This document shows positions 5,955 through 12,381 of a stretch of 12,381 nucleotides of DNA, in pieces. The DNA lies in the NCBI GenBank assembly GCA_036388095.1, contig DASVSL010000059.1, forward strand, positions 1 to 12,381, written 5' to 3'. The stretch is from DASVSL01 sp036388095 (GTDB lineage Bacteria > Patescibacteriota > Saccharimonadia > Saccharimonadales > Saccharimonadaceae). Position numbers and translations under genes: made by a program. The notes under the pieces are model-generated. The model was not told where the DNA came from. It saw only the letters and a list, made by a program, of their open reading frames with translations, and ran no database searches. Each line of letters begins with the position of its first letter. The first letter of the stretch is position 1.

Positions 5955-6788
5955 ATGCCTGTACCGAACGTCACGCTGAACGATGGAAACAAAATGCCGC
6001 AATTAGGGCTTGGTGTTTGGCAAGCCAGCGAGGGCGGCGAAGTCGAACGCGCCGTCACGGCGGCCCTAAAAACCGGCTATCGATTAATCGATACTGCCGC
6101 CGTTTACCGAAACGAAGCCGGTGTCGGCAGTGCCATTGCCAGCAGCGGCGTCGCCCGTGACGAACTGTTTGTTACCACCAAGCTATGGAACAGCGACCAA
6201 GACGCCGACAAAGTACGGTCAGCCCTGATGACGAGCCTCGAAAAACTCGGCCTCGATTACATCGACCTTTATTTGATCCACTGGCCAATGCCAGCGCACG
6301 GGCTGTTCCCGGCTGCGTGGGCCGAACTAGAAAAGTTGAAGGCCGAAGGCTTAATACGTTCAATTGGTGTCTGTAATTTTCTGCCCGAACACCTCGACGA
6401 GCTGGCACGTCACAGCGACGTCGTGCCCGCAATCAATCAAATCGAACTGCACCCGTGGTTCAACCAAGCTGCGTCCCGCGACGACGCTACATCTCGTGGT
6501 ATTCAAATCGAATCCTGGAGCCCGATCGGCCAAGGCGGTGATTTGCTGCGCGATGCAACCATCACGGCAATCGCCGAGGCCCACGGCAAGACATCCGCCC
6601 AAGTCATCATCCGCTGGCACCTACAGCACGACCTTGTCGTCATCCCGAAATCGACCCATCCAGAGCGCATTGCAGAAAACTTCGATGTGTTTGGCTTTGA
6701 ACTGTCTGACCAGCAGATGGCACAAATCGATAGCCTCAACCAAGACAAACGTCTCGGTGCCAACCCCCTGACCATGAACATGAAATGA
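5955..6788 (+). CDS. Aldo/keto reductase, 2,5-diketo-D-gluconate reductase-like
   Basis: NADPH-dependent cytosolic reductase of carbonyl compounds, with the TIM-barrel fold. The 277 residues match the short prokaryotic AKR5-like members. The catalytic tetrad is complete: D46 in GYRLIDTA, Y51, K76 in TTKLWN and H109 in YLIHWP. Further family marks are SIGVCNF after the fourth strand, NQIELHPW, and the cofactor-binding segment KSTHPERIAENFDVF near residues 233-247. A good Shine-Dalgarno sequence, AAGGAG (5943-5948), fixes the start. It stands alone between a divergent DUF998 gene and a separate downstream gene, and no terminator was found after it. The natural substrate cannot be read; detoxification of reactive aldehydes is a common role of this family. 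Confidence 0.93.
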   Translation: MPVPNVTLNDGNKMPQLGLGVWQASEGGEVERAVTAALKTGYRLIDTAAVYRNEAGVGSAIASSGVARDELFVTTKLWNSDQDADKVRSALMTSLEKLGLDYIDLYLIHWPMPAHGLFPAAWAELEKLKAEGLIRSIGVCNFLPEHLDELARHSDVVPAINQIELHPWFNQAASRDDATSRGIQIESWSPIGQGGDLLRDATITAIAEAHGKTSAQVIIRWHLQHDLVVIPKSTHPERIAENFDVFGFELSDQQMAQIDSLNQDKRLGANPLTMNMK

Positions 6789-6892
6789 AGGGCAAGCGTC
6801 GTTAACGCTGGCGTGAAGCTACTGTATACGTTTCGCAAGTTCAAGCGTCGATAGTTTTGCTGTGATTGTCCCGCGACCTATGTCTATTGCTG

Positions 6893-6901
6893 TGAGATAA
6901 T
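6893..6901 (+). promoter_or_regulatory. Candidate extended -10 promoter of the small membrane-protein gene
   Basis: TGAGATAAT carries hexamer GATAAT with a TG extension. A start near 6908 would give a leader of about 65 bases before the ATG at 6973. No -35 box is visible at 16-18 bases. Confidence 0.4.
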
Positions 6902-6972
6902 TTACAGGCATGATCCTGGGGTTCCGTATACGCTTACAGCATAAGCAACTATGACATGGAGATCTTCCCACT

Positions 6973-7584
6973 ATGCCAACCACAAAACCTGCACACGACA
7001 AAGAACCATCGTCCGCATCAGTCCGCCGGTATCATAGCGCCGATGAAATGCAACGCGAGCGCTTCGGTGGCTTTAATATAGGGGCCGCGTTTTTCGGCTG
7101 GCTGGTATCCAACTCTATCTCTGTTTTGCTGATCGGGCTCTTGAGCGCGGCAGGCAGCGCGGTTGCCCTGTCGGTGGTAAAAGATGTTGATGAGCTGACG
7201 CAAAGTTCTGACGCGCAGTCGATTGGTGTCGTTGGCGGAATACTATTTATCGTCGTGATGGTCATCGCGTACTACGCAGGCGGCTACGTCGCGGGGCGAA
7301 TGTCTCGTTTTGATGGTGGGCGCCAAGGTATCGGGGTCTGGATATTTAATATCCTGGCGGTAATTGGACTCGCCGTTGCGGGCGCACTGCTGGGTGCCAA
7401 GTACAACCTATTACAGCAGCTCAATCTTCCGACAATTCCGGTTGATGGAAGTCAGCTGACGACGGCCGGGCTACTCACCCTATTGCTTACGCTCGTTATT
7501 ACGTTCTTCGCTGCCCTGGCTGGTGGCAAGGCCGGTGAACACTACCACCGCAAAGTCGACGAGGTCGCCGGTACTGCTGATTAA
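6973..7584 (+). CDS. Small membrane protein of unknown function, four predicted helices
   Basis: A 203-residue protein. A polar, charged N-terminus (1-30) leads into RERFGGFNIGAAFFGWL (28-44), a form I recall from uncharacterised membrane proteins of actinobacteria. Hydrophobic segments lie at about 36-68, 85-108, 119-141 and 163-185. They are rich in Gly and Ala, with GGYVAGR (103-109) and ALAGGKAGEHYHRKV (181-195) resembling short loops ending in basic residues. No catalytic motif is seen and no function can be assigned. GGAG at 6958-6961 is 11 bases before the ATG, a rather long spacing. No clear terminator follows. The gene stands alone before a 532-base gap. Confidence 0.75.
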   Translation: MPTTKPAHDKEPSSASVRRYHSADEMQRERFGGFNIGAAFFGWLVSNSISVLLIGLLSAAGSAVALSVVKDVDELTQSSDAQSIGVVGGILFIVVMVIAYYAGGYVAGRMSRFDGGRQGIGVWIFNILAVIGLAVAGALLGAKYNLLQQLNLPTIPVDGSQLTTAGLLTLLLTLVITFFAALAGGKAGEHYHRKVDEVAGTAD

Positions 7585-7815
7585 ACCGGTTTTTGAGCGC
7601 ACTACGTTTTCTGAAAATTTGTTTCATCCTATACGGATGAATATCCAAACATCATCTCTGCCCGCCACTTAGTCATGTGCGCCACTATGATGCCTAACAG
7701 TTCGCCAGCATCATCGCGACTACGAGGTCGTCCACAAAAACGAGAGTTACAAGTATGCACCGTACCTACGGCTCTTTGCGTCCCGAACGGTACGTTAATT
7801 ACGCTTAAGATTTAA

Positions 7816-7824
7816 TGCTACAAT
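7816..7824 (+). promoter_or_regulatory. Candidate extended -10 promoter upstream of the polysaccharide operon
   Basis: TGCTACAAT: hexamer TACAAT differs from the consensus by one base and carries the TG extension, like the DedA and ABC promoters. A start near 7831 would give a leader of nearly 290 bases ahead of the first operon gene. A second pair, TTGACG and TATTGT, lies just downstream (7831-7859). Confidence 0.4.
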
Positions 7825-7965
7825 ACTTAATTGACGTTATATAAAGAGTAGTATATTGTAATTATGTAACAGACGCGGAGACGTTGAAAGAATTCATAGG
7901 ATAACGCCATATAGAGTTGGCGAGCTGATCTTATTGATTATTTTTTCAACGGTATGTACCACATC

Positions 7966-8001
7966 ACTGAGCATTACCACGCTGTCTGCGTTGGACTCAG
8001 T
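7966..8001 (+). other. Two-part stem-loop in the leader of the polysaccharide operon
   Basis: Outer stem ACTGAG (7966-7971) with CTCAGT (7996-8001). Inner stem CCACGC (7977-7982) with GCGTTGG (7988-7994), one bulged T, loop TGTCT. The internal loop is asymmetric (CATTA against a single A). No T-run follows, so it is not an intrinsic terminator. It could act as RNA structure or as a DNA operator; no known riboswitch motif is recognised. Confidence 0.4.
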
Positions 8002-8116
8002 AAATACACGTAGCCATGCTTATGACTGTAAGTAATCTAACAGCTATATCACATCAATCACTTTATTGTAGTACACAAGAGCATAATTTTGGAAATCCAA
8101 GAGACCGAGGAGACTT

Positions 8117-8887
8117 ATGAAAACCGCTGTTAAAGACGTCACGATTGTCGTGCCGACGCTCAACGAAGTTGATAACGTTGTGCTGTTAACAAAACGTATT
8201 GACGAAAGCATGAAAACAGCCAAAATGCCCTACCAAGTATTGTTCATTGACGATCATTCGACTGACGGCACAGTTGATAAGATCAAGATGCTATCGCGAA
8301 CTTATCCGGTTTCATTGCAGCTAAAAGCCGGCAAACGCGGCAAAGCACAGTCAGTCATACAAGGTTTCGACTCGGCAACATCGTCGTTTGTCGCTATGAT
8401 CGATGCCGACCTGCAGTATCCACCAGAGGCAATTCCTAAGATGGTTCAAAAACTTGTCGACAACGATGCAGATGTCGCACTGTCTACGCGCAATAAATCT
8501 GAAGCAGGATTTCTTCGAAACCTCATGAGCAGCGTGTTCAATTTCGTCTTTGTACGTTCTCTTTTTGGCATTGATTACGACACACAGTCTGGCCTGAAAG
8601 TCTTCCGCCTCAAGACGTACGACGGCATGAAGCTGAGCCCGTCACAGTGGTCATTCGATTTAGAATTTATCGTCGCAGCCCTACAGAAACAGAGTAATAT
8701 TTTGACCCACGATATTATATTCGGTAAACGATATAACGGTGAAGCAAAAGTAGATATCGTCAAGTCTTCGCTAGAACTTGCCAAATCTTCAATACTTCTA
8801 CGACTGCGCATCCCGGGGAAAATCGTTCGGGATGCATACAATATGAACGTTGCGCGATACACTGAAGTGACCGGTACTACTTCGTGA
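8117..8887 (+). CDS. GT2 glycosyltransferase, dolichol/polyprenyl-phosphate mannosyltransferase-like (DPM1-like)
   Basis: Family role: transfer of a sugar from a nucleotide donor to polyprenyl phosphate at the inner face of the membrane, making a lipid-linked donor for membrane glycosyltransferases. The GT-A fold is complete: VPTLNE (12-17), FIDDHSTDGT (43-52), the KRGKAQSVIQGF segment that follows, and the metal-binding DAD (96-98) in IDADLQYPP. Downstream, SGLKVFR and SFDLEF match the DPM1 pattern. At 256 residues it is a short form without C-terminal membrane helices. GAGGAG (8107-8112) fixes the start. It is the first gene of an operon whose second gene overlaps it by 4 bases. The last gene is GT39-like, a family that uses polyprenyl-phosphate sugars, which fits a supplier role. 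Sugar identity is unknown. Confidence 0.88.
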   Translation: MKTAVKDVTIVVPTLNEVDNVVLLTKRIDESMKTAKMPYQVLFIDDHSTDGTVDKIKMLSRTYPVSLQLKAGKRGKAQSVIQGFDSATSSFVAMIDADLQYPPEAIPKMVQKLVDNDADVALSTRNKSEAGFLRNLMSSVFNFVFVRSLFGIDYDTQSGLKVFRLKTYDGMKLSPSQWSFDLEFIVAALQKQSNILTHDIIFGKRYNGEAKVDIVKSSLELAKSSILLRLRIPGKIVRDAYNMNVARYTEVTGTTS

Positions 8888-10104
8888 AACGAAACACCTA
8901 CATAACCTTCGCAATTATCGCATTGACAGTGGTTGTAATGATCGCCATATACTTTGGTGTGCGCAGCGGTAAAATTTCTGAACCGCAAAACCAGTACGGT
9001 ACGCCGACGGTATTTTCTGGTAACCGGATGTTACTTGAGCTATGGGGCGATTATAAGCAAAATATTCTCGAGCCAGGCAGCCTTCGGGCGCTCGATAAAT
9101 CGCAGAACAACATCACGACATCCGAAGGCCAGAGCTACACCCTGATGCGGGCTGTCTGGATGGATGATCGTGACACGTTCGACAAGGCGTGGAAATGGAC
9201 GAAAGATAATATGCAGCGTGATGATAAGCTCTTGTCGTGGCGATTTGGTGAAAAACCGGATGGTAGCTTCGGTATCCAAGACGACCGCGGCGGGCAAAAC
9301 ACAGCGAGCGACGGCGATGTCGACATCGCCTACGCCCTTATCATGGCGTCGAACCGCTGGAAAGAAGACGATTACTTATATGACGCAAAAACCATGATCG
9401 ATAGCATCTGGGAAAAAGAAGTTGTCGATATAAACGGCGAATTACTTCTCGCATCAAACGATATCGAGCGTAACAACCAGGAATCTATCCTAGTCAATCC
9501 TTCTTACTTTGCACCATACGCGTACCGAGTCTTCGCGAAAGTCGACCCAACACGTGATTGGAACGGGCTCGTCGATGGGTCATACTCGCTCTTATTTGCA
9601 GCGACTGACTCTGCTCTTGATACACAGACGTCAGCTGGACTTACACCGAACTGGGTGCGCGTAGATCGTGCGACGGGTCAGGTTTCACCCGAGCCCACTC
9701 TTGATGCAAACTATGGGTACGACGCGTTTCGAACGCCATGGCGTCTTACGCTGGATTATCGCTACAACAAAGACGTCAGAGCACTCCAGGTACTTAATAA
9801 GCACAAAACACTGAGCGAAGACTGGCAAAAACGTGGGCGCCTCGCGTCTGTCTATGGTCATAATGGCAAAATTGTGACCGACGATTCGGTACCGGCACAG
9901 TACGGCGCATCTCTCGGGTACTACATTCTTACAAACCCAGCCCAAGCAAAAGAAATTTATGATCGAAAGCTACTTACCAACTATGATCCGGACGTACAAG
10001 GATGGAAAAAAGAATTGAGCTACTATGATGACAACTGGGCGTGGTTTGGCATGGCGCTTTACCTGAAGCAACTTCCAGATATCGCGGGTATGTATGAATC
10101 GTAG
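8884..10104 (+). CDS. Membrane-anchored glycoside hydrolase family 8 (endoglucanase / BcsZ-like)
   Basis: GH8 enzymes are inverting endo-hydrolases of beta-1,4-linked glucans, xylans or chitosan; BcsZ is the member found in cellulose-synthesis operons. The 406 residues start with an uncleaved-looking helix (about 6-26, no lipobox), putting the catalytic domain outside the cell. Catalytic marks: E81 in TTSEGQSY, the position of the general acid; the acidic cluster SDGDVDIAYAL (142-152); and D280 in YDAFRTPWR (279-287), the position of the general base in related enzymes. AWKWTKDNMQ and DGSFGIQDD also fit GH8. It starts with GTG at 8884, overlapping the preceding stop by 4 bases (GTGA), so it is translationally coupled, and it overlaps the next gene by 11 bases. 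The family is sure; substrate specificity (glucan or other) is not. Confidence 0.9.
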   Translation: MKRNTYITFAIIALTVVVMIAIYFGVRSGKISEPQNQYGTPTVFSGNRMLLELWGDYKQNILEPGSLRALDKSQNNITTSEGQSYTLMRAVWMDDRDTFDKAWKWTKDNMQRDDKLLSWRFGEKPDGSFGIQDDRGGQNTASDGDVDIAYALIMASNRWKEDDYLYDAKTMIDSIWEKEVVDINGELLLASNDIERNNQESILVNPSYFAPYAYRVFAKVDPTRDWNGLVDGSYSLLFAATDSALDTQTSAGLTPNWVRVDRATGQVSPEPTLDANYGYDAFRTPWRLTLDYRYNKDVRALQVLNKHKTLSEDWQKRGRLASVYGHNGKIVTDDSVPAQYGASLGYYILTNPAQAKEIYDRKLLTNYDPDVQGWKKELSYYDDNWAWFGMALYLKQLPDIAGMYES

Positions 10105-11626
10105 GTCGCGAACCGATTTCTTAACGGGCTCGCATAGTAAGAGATTTCTCGCTCTCAACGTTACATTGGCATTGCTCTATTTCGTGGCACTGTCTGTATT
10201 TTTCAAGATCGGAAATGTCTACCTGTTCACGGCACTGATTATAGGCGAAGTTTTTCATGTGTGGCAGATCATAGGCTTCTCGATAACAACATGGAACCCG
10301 CAAAAAAAACGCCCTTTTACTAGCAGTTTCGGTGAACCAGTCAATATATTCATCACCGTTGCCGGTGAACCGGTTGAAGTGGTCGAGGAGACAGTCATCG
10401 CCGCCAAGGCAATTGACTACCCCAGCTTTAACATTCATATCTTAAACGACGGCTACGTCGCGAAGAAAGACAATTGGAAAGAGATCGAGGAACTTGCCGC
10501 TCGTCACGGCATTGGTTGTATCACGCGCCGTAAGCCAGGTGGCGCTAAAGCTGGCAACATCAACAACGGACTCCGGCATACCAAAGCCCCGTTTATCGTC
10601 ATCTTTGATGCGGACCATGTGCCAAAACCAGAGTTTTTGAAACGAACGATGGGCTACTTCACCGATAAAAAAATGGGCTTCGTCCAAACGCCGCAGTTCT
10701 ACAAAAACCAAGCCGAAAACGTCGTCACCCAGACGTCATGGGACCAACAAGCCTTGTTCTTTGGCCCGATCATGAAAGGGAAGGTACGTTCGAATTCAGT
10801 CTTTATGTGTGGTACAAATATGGTTCTGCGCCGAACGATGCTGAGCGAAGTCGGCGGGATGTGCGAGTTTAACATCGCCGAAGATTTCTTGACATCACTG
10901 TTCGTACACGAAAAAGGCTGGCATAGCCACTACGTACCAGAAGTTCTTGCCGAGGGATTAGCTCCAGAAGACTTCTTGTCATATTATAAACAACAGTTCC
11001 GCTGGACACGTGGCAGCTTAGAGGTCATTTTCAAATACAACCCCCTGTTCCGTAAAGGCTTGACGTGGGCTCAAAAAATGCAATACCTTTCGTCTGCAAG
11101 TTATTATCTGTCGGGTGCCGTCGTTCTGATCGACGCCCTGATACCGCTCATATTCCTGTTCTTTGGTGTGACGGCGATTATTACGTCATCGATGCTGTTG
11201 GCGCTTATTTTCCTACCGTATATCTTCCTCAGTCTGTATATTCTTCAACAAACCAGTAACTTCACGTATACCTACAGGGCGATATCATTCTCAATCAGTT
11301 CATTCTGGTTGCAACTCAGGGCACTAGCTGCTGTGTTACTCAATCAAAAAACATCGTTCGTCGTAACATCAAAGAGTGCGATTCAAGGCAACTTCCTGTA
11401 CCTTTCGATTCCGCACCTAGTCTACATTGCCCTTTCCATCGCGGGCGTAGCAGTCGCGCTGAGCCGTGAAGGCATCAGTGCATCACTTCTCGCTAACTTG
11501 GCGTGGGTTCTTGTCAATATCGCCGCGTTCATCCCGTTCATTTTGGCATCCGCACCACCATTGAAACGGCGCGCAAAACCTTCGGCTGAGAAACCAGTAC
11601 TCGCGAAAGCACGCGCGAATTCATGA
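10094..11626 (+). CDS. Processive GT2 glycosyltransferase, cellulose-synthase-like (BcsA-like, no PilZ)
   Basis: It polymerises a beta-glycan from a nucleotide sugar and threads it through its own membrane channel. Two N-terminal helices (about 19-37 and 40-63) lead into a cytoplasmic GT-A domain with all processive-synthase marks: D119 in LNDG, GGAKAGNINN, the DxD pair D172/D174 in IFDADH, TPQFY, the AED catalytic base D264, and QQFRW (300-304). Several C-terminal helices follow (from about 335 to 495). At 510 residues it lacks the C-terminal PilZ domain of BcsA, so direct c-di-GMP activation is not expected. No BcsB-like gene is seen up to the edge. The ATG overlaps the end of the GH8 gene by 11 bases and has no good Shine-Dalgarno sequence, as expected for coupled translation. 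Cellulose, another beta-glucan or a mannan are all possible products. Confidence 0.9.
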   Translation: MNRRSRTDFLTGSHSKRFLALNVTLALLYFVALSVFFKIGNVYLFTALIIGEVFHVWQIIGFSITTWNPQKKRPFTSSFGEPVNIFITVAGEPVEVVEETVIAAKAIDYPSFNIHILNDGYVAKKDNWKEIEELAARHGIGCITRRKPGGAKAGNINNGLRHTKAPFIVIFDADHVPKPEFLKRTMGYFTDKKMGFVQTPQFYKNQAENVVTQTSWDQQALFFGPIMKGKVRSNSVFMCGTNMVLRRTMLSEVGGMCEFNIAEDFLTSLFVHEKGWHSHYVPEVLAEGLAPEDFLSYYKQQFRWTRGSLEVIFKYNPLFRKGLTWAQKMQYLSSASYYLSGAVVLIDALIPLIFLFFGVTAIITSSMLLALIFLPYIFLSLYILQQTSNFTYTYRAISFSISSFWLQLRALAAVLLNQKTSFVVTSKSAIQGNFLYLSIPHLVYIALSIAGVAVALSREGISASLLANLAWVLVNIAAFIPFILASAPPLKRRAKPSAEKPVLAKARANS

Positions 11627-12381
11627 AGTCGTCGAAAGTAATCCAGGCAGTTGCCGAACCTCGCAAGCCGCGGACAGAGTACCTAAAGCCCCTAGCGGTA
11701 CTCGCCTATATGGCATGTCTTATTGGTATCGTCGTGTTTATCGCCGTAACTGTCATGATGAAAGAAAGCCTTCGTCTGGACGAGGCACAAAGTATCTGGC
11801 AAACGTCCCATAGCCTGCAAGGCACCCTTGAGGTCGTTGCCCAAGACGTCCATATGCCGATGTACCACATCTTGCTCCACTACTGGATGGTATTTTTTGG
11901 CACTAGCGTCGAGGCTGTACGCAGTATGTCGCTTCTATTTCTCATTGCGTGCATACCTGCGCTTTACTTACTGGCCCGTACCATACTCAATCGCGGCTGG
12001 GCGTTAGTCGTGATTACCGTATTTGCCCTTTCACCATTCATGAACTGGTACGCGTCCGAGGCCCGTATGTACACGCTGCTCACCTTGTTCGCGATACTCA
12101 GCCAGTATTTTTTCGTCCGCATCTTGCAAGGTAAACAGGGGTGGGGTGGGTATGCTCTGACTGCTATTTTAGGCGCGTACTCGCACTACTTTTTCATGTT
12201 TACACTGGCTGCGCAGGCGATATTTTACTTGTTTAACCGTAAGCAATTCAAACCAGGTTCGTTAAAGCGGTTCATCCTGACAGCCGGGGGTGTCGTCGTC
12301 GGCATAGCACCGTGGATCTATTACTTCATATCGCAGGGAGCGGCAAGCAACACGCGGCCGCAGCTACCGACGCCCAGCACG
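11623..12381 (+). CDS. GT39/ArnT-like membrane glycosyltransferase (partial, runs off the window)
   Basis: Enzymes of the PMT/ArnT superfamily move a sugar from a polyprenyl-phosphate donor to a protein, lipid or glycan at the outer face of the membrane. The 253 codons present are open to the window end. Marks: first helix at about 22-45; LRLDEAQS (50-57) with the catalytic-type D53-E54 pair; HMPMYHILLHYW (77-88), the family's HxP-type motif in the first outer loop; then SPFMNWYASEARMY (137-150), the typical second loop motif; and further helices. The ATG overlaps the preceding TGA by 4 bases (ATGA), so it belongs to the same operon. The usual length is about 450-600 residues, so roughly half is missing. 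It probably uses the lipid-linked sugar made by the first operon gene. Acceptor unknown. Confidence 0.88.
   Translation, partial: MKSSKVIQAVAEPRKPRTEYLKPLAVLAYMACLIGIVVFIAVTVMMKESLRLDEAQSIWQTSHSLQGTLEVVAQDVHMPMYHILLHYWMVFFGTSVEAVRSMSLLFLIACIPALYLLARTILNRGWALVVITVFALSPFMNWYASEARMYTLLTLFAILSQYFFVRILQGKQGWGGYALTAILGAYSHYFFMFTLAAQAIFYLFNRKQFKPGSLKRFILTAGGVVVGIAPWIYYFISQGAASNTRPQLPTPST

Larger units (their letters stand above)
7585..8116. other. Intergenic region upstream of the polysaccharide operon
   Basis: This 532-base stretch is more AT-rich than its surroundings and holds no convincing protein gene, tRNA or known riboswitch. A hairpin TTCATCC/GGATGAA (7623-7629 and 7635-7641, loop of five) lies 38 bases after the preceding gene but lacks a T-run. 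Promoter-like elements on the plus strand are TGCTACAAT (7816-7824), TTGACG (7831-7836) with TATTGT (7854-7859) at 17 bases, and CATAAT (8082-8087). A two-part stem-loop occupies 7966-8001 within a short open frame (ATG 7954 to TAG 8011-8013). A second short open frame (7675-7815) has no ribosome site. The length and the regulatory-looking elements suggest that the operon is controlled here. Confidence 0.6.

Noticed and set aside
6794..6812. Inverted repeat AGCGT/ACGCT after the reductase gene as a terminator
   Set aside because: Five-base stem without a T-run.
7623..7641. Hairpin TTCATCC/GGATGAA after the small membrane-protein gene as a terminator
   Set aside because: Only 7 base pairs, AT-rich, and no T-run on either side.
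7675..7815. 46-codon plus-strand frame containing RLRGRPQKREL, faintly like an AT-hook
   Set aside because: No ribosome site, no family match that I recognise, and the opposite strand is open over the same stretch, so chance is likely.
1..12381. CRISPR arrays, tRNA or rRNA genes, insertion sequences
   Set aside because: No regularly spaced repeats, no tRNA T-loop signature, no rRNA-like stretches and no transposase or terminal inverted repeats were found by reading both strands.

Overview
The window is a bacterial chromosomal segment of roughly even base composition, densely packed, with genes on both strands. TGA is used as an ordinary stop (for example at 28-30, 8885-8887 and 11624-11626), so the code is standard and the UGA-glycine lineages are excluded. 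Small overlapping gene units, a long L25/CTC-type ribosomal protein, TTG and GTG starts, several starts without a Shine-Dalgarno sequence, and a GH8 / cellulose-synthase-like cluster would suit a Patescibacteria (CPR) genome such as Candidatus Saccharibacteria. No phylogenetic marker in the window proves this, so the assignment is tentative.

Left part (1-4478): a minus-strand unit holds the start of an unidentified gene (at the edge) and a TrhO/UPF0176 rhodanese-type tRNA uridine hydroxylase. It is divergent from an ABC exporter half-transporter on the plus strand, which is driven by a textbook promoter (TTGACA, 17 bp, TGCTATAAT). The ABC gene converges on the L25 gene, with a perfect 13-bp-arm bidirectional terminator between them. 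L25 is in turn divergent from a DedA-family membrane protein whose extended -10 box lies 7 bases before its ATG, suggesting a leaderless message.

Middle part (4479-7584): single genes follow. They encode a Mu-Gam-like (Ku-like DNA-end-binding) protein with its own terminator and no phage neighbours, a convergent DUF998 membrane protein, an aldo/keto reductase with an intact catalytic tetrad, and a small four-helix membrane protein.

Right part (7585-12381): after a 532-base intergenic region with promoter-like boxes and a two-part stem-loop comes a tightly overlapping plus-strand operon. It encodes a DPM1-like GT2 glycosyltransferase, a membrane-anchored GH8 glucanase, a processive cellulose-synthase-like GT2 without PilZ, and a GT39/ArnT-like membrane glycosyltransferase cut by the window end. 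The overlaps are 4, 11 and 4 bases. The likely joint role is synthesis, trimming and decoration of an extracellular polysaccharide: the DPM1-like enzyme would make a polyprenyl-phosphate sugar for the GT39-like enzyme, while the cellulose-synthase-like enzyme would polymerise and export a glucan that the GH8 enzyme cleaves. This is the most system-like region of the window.
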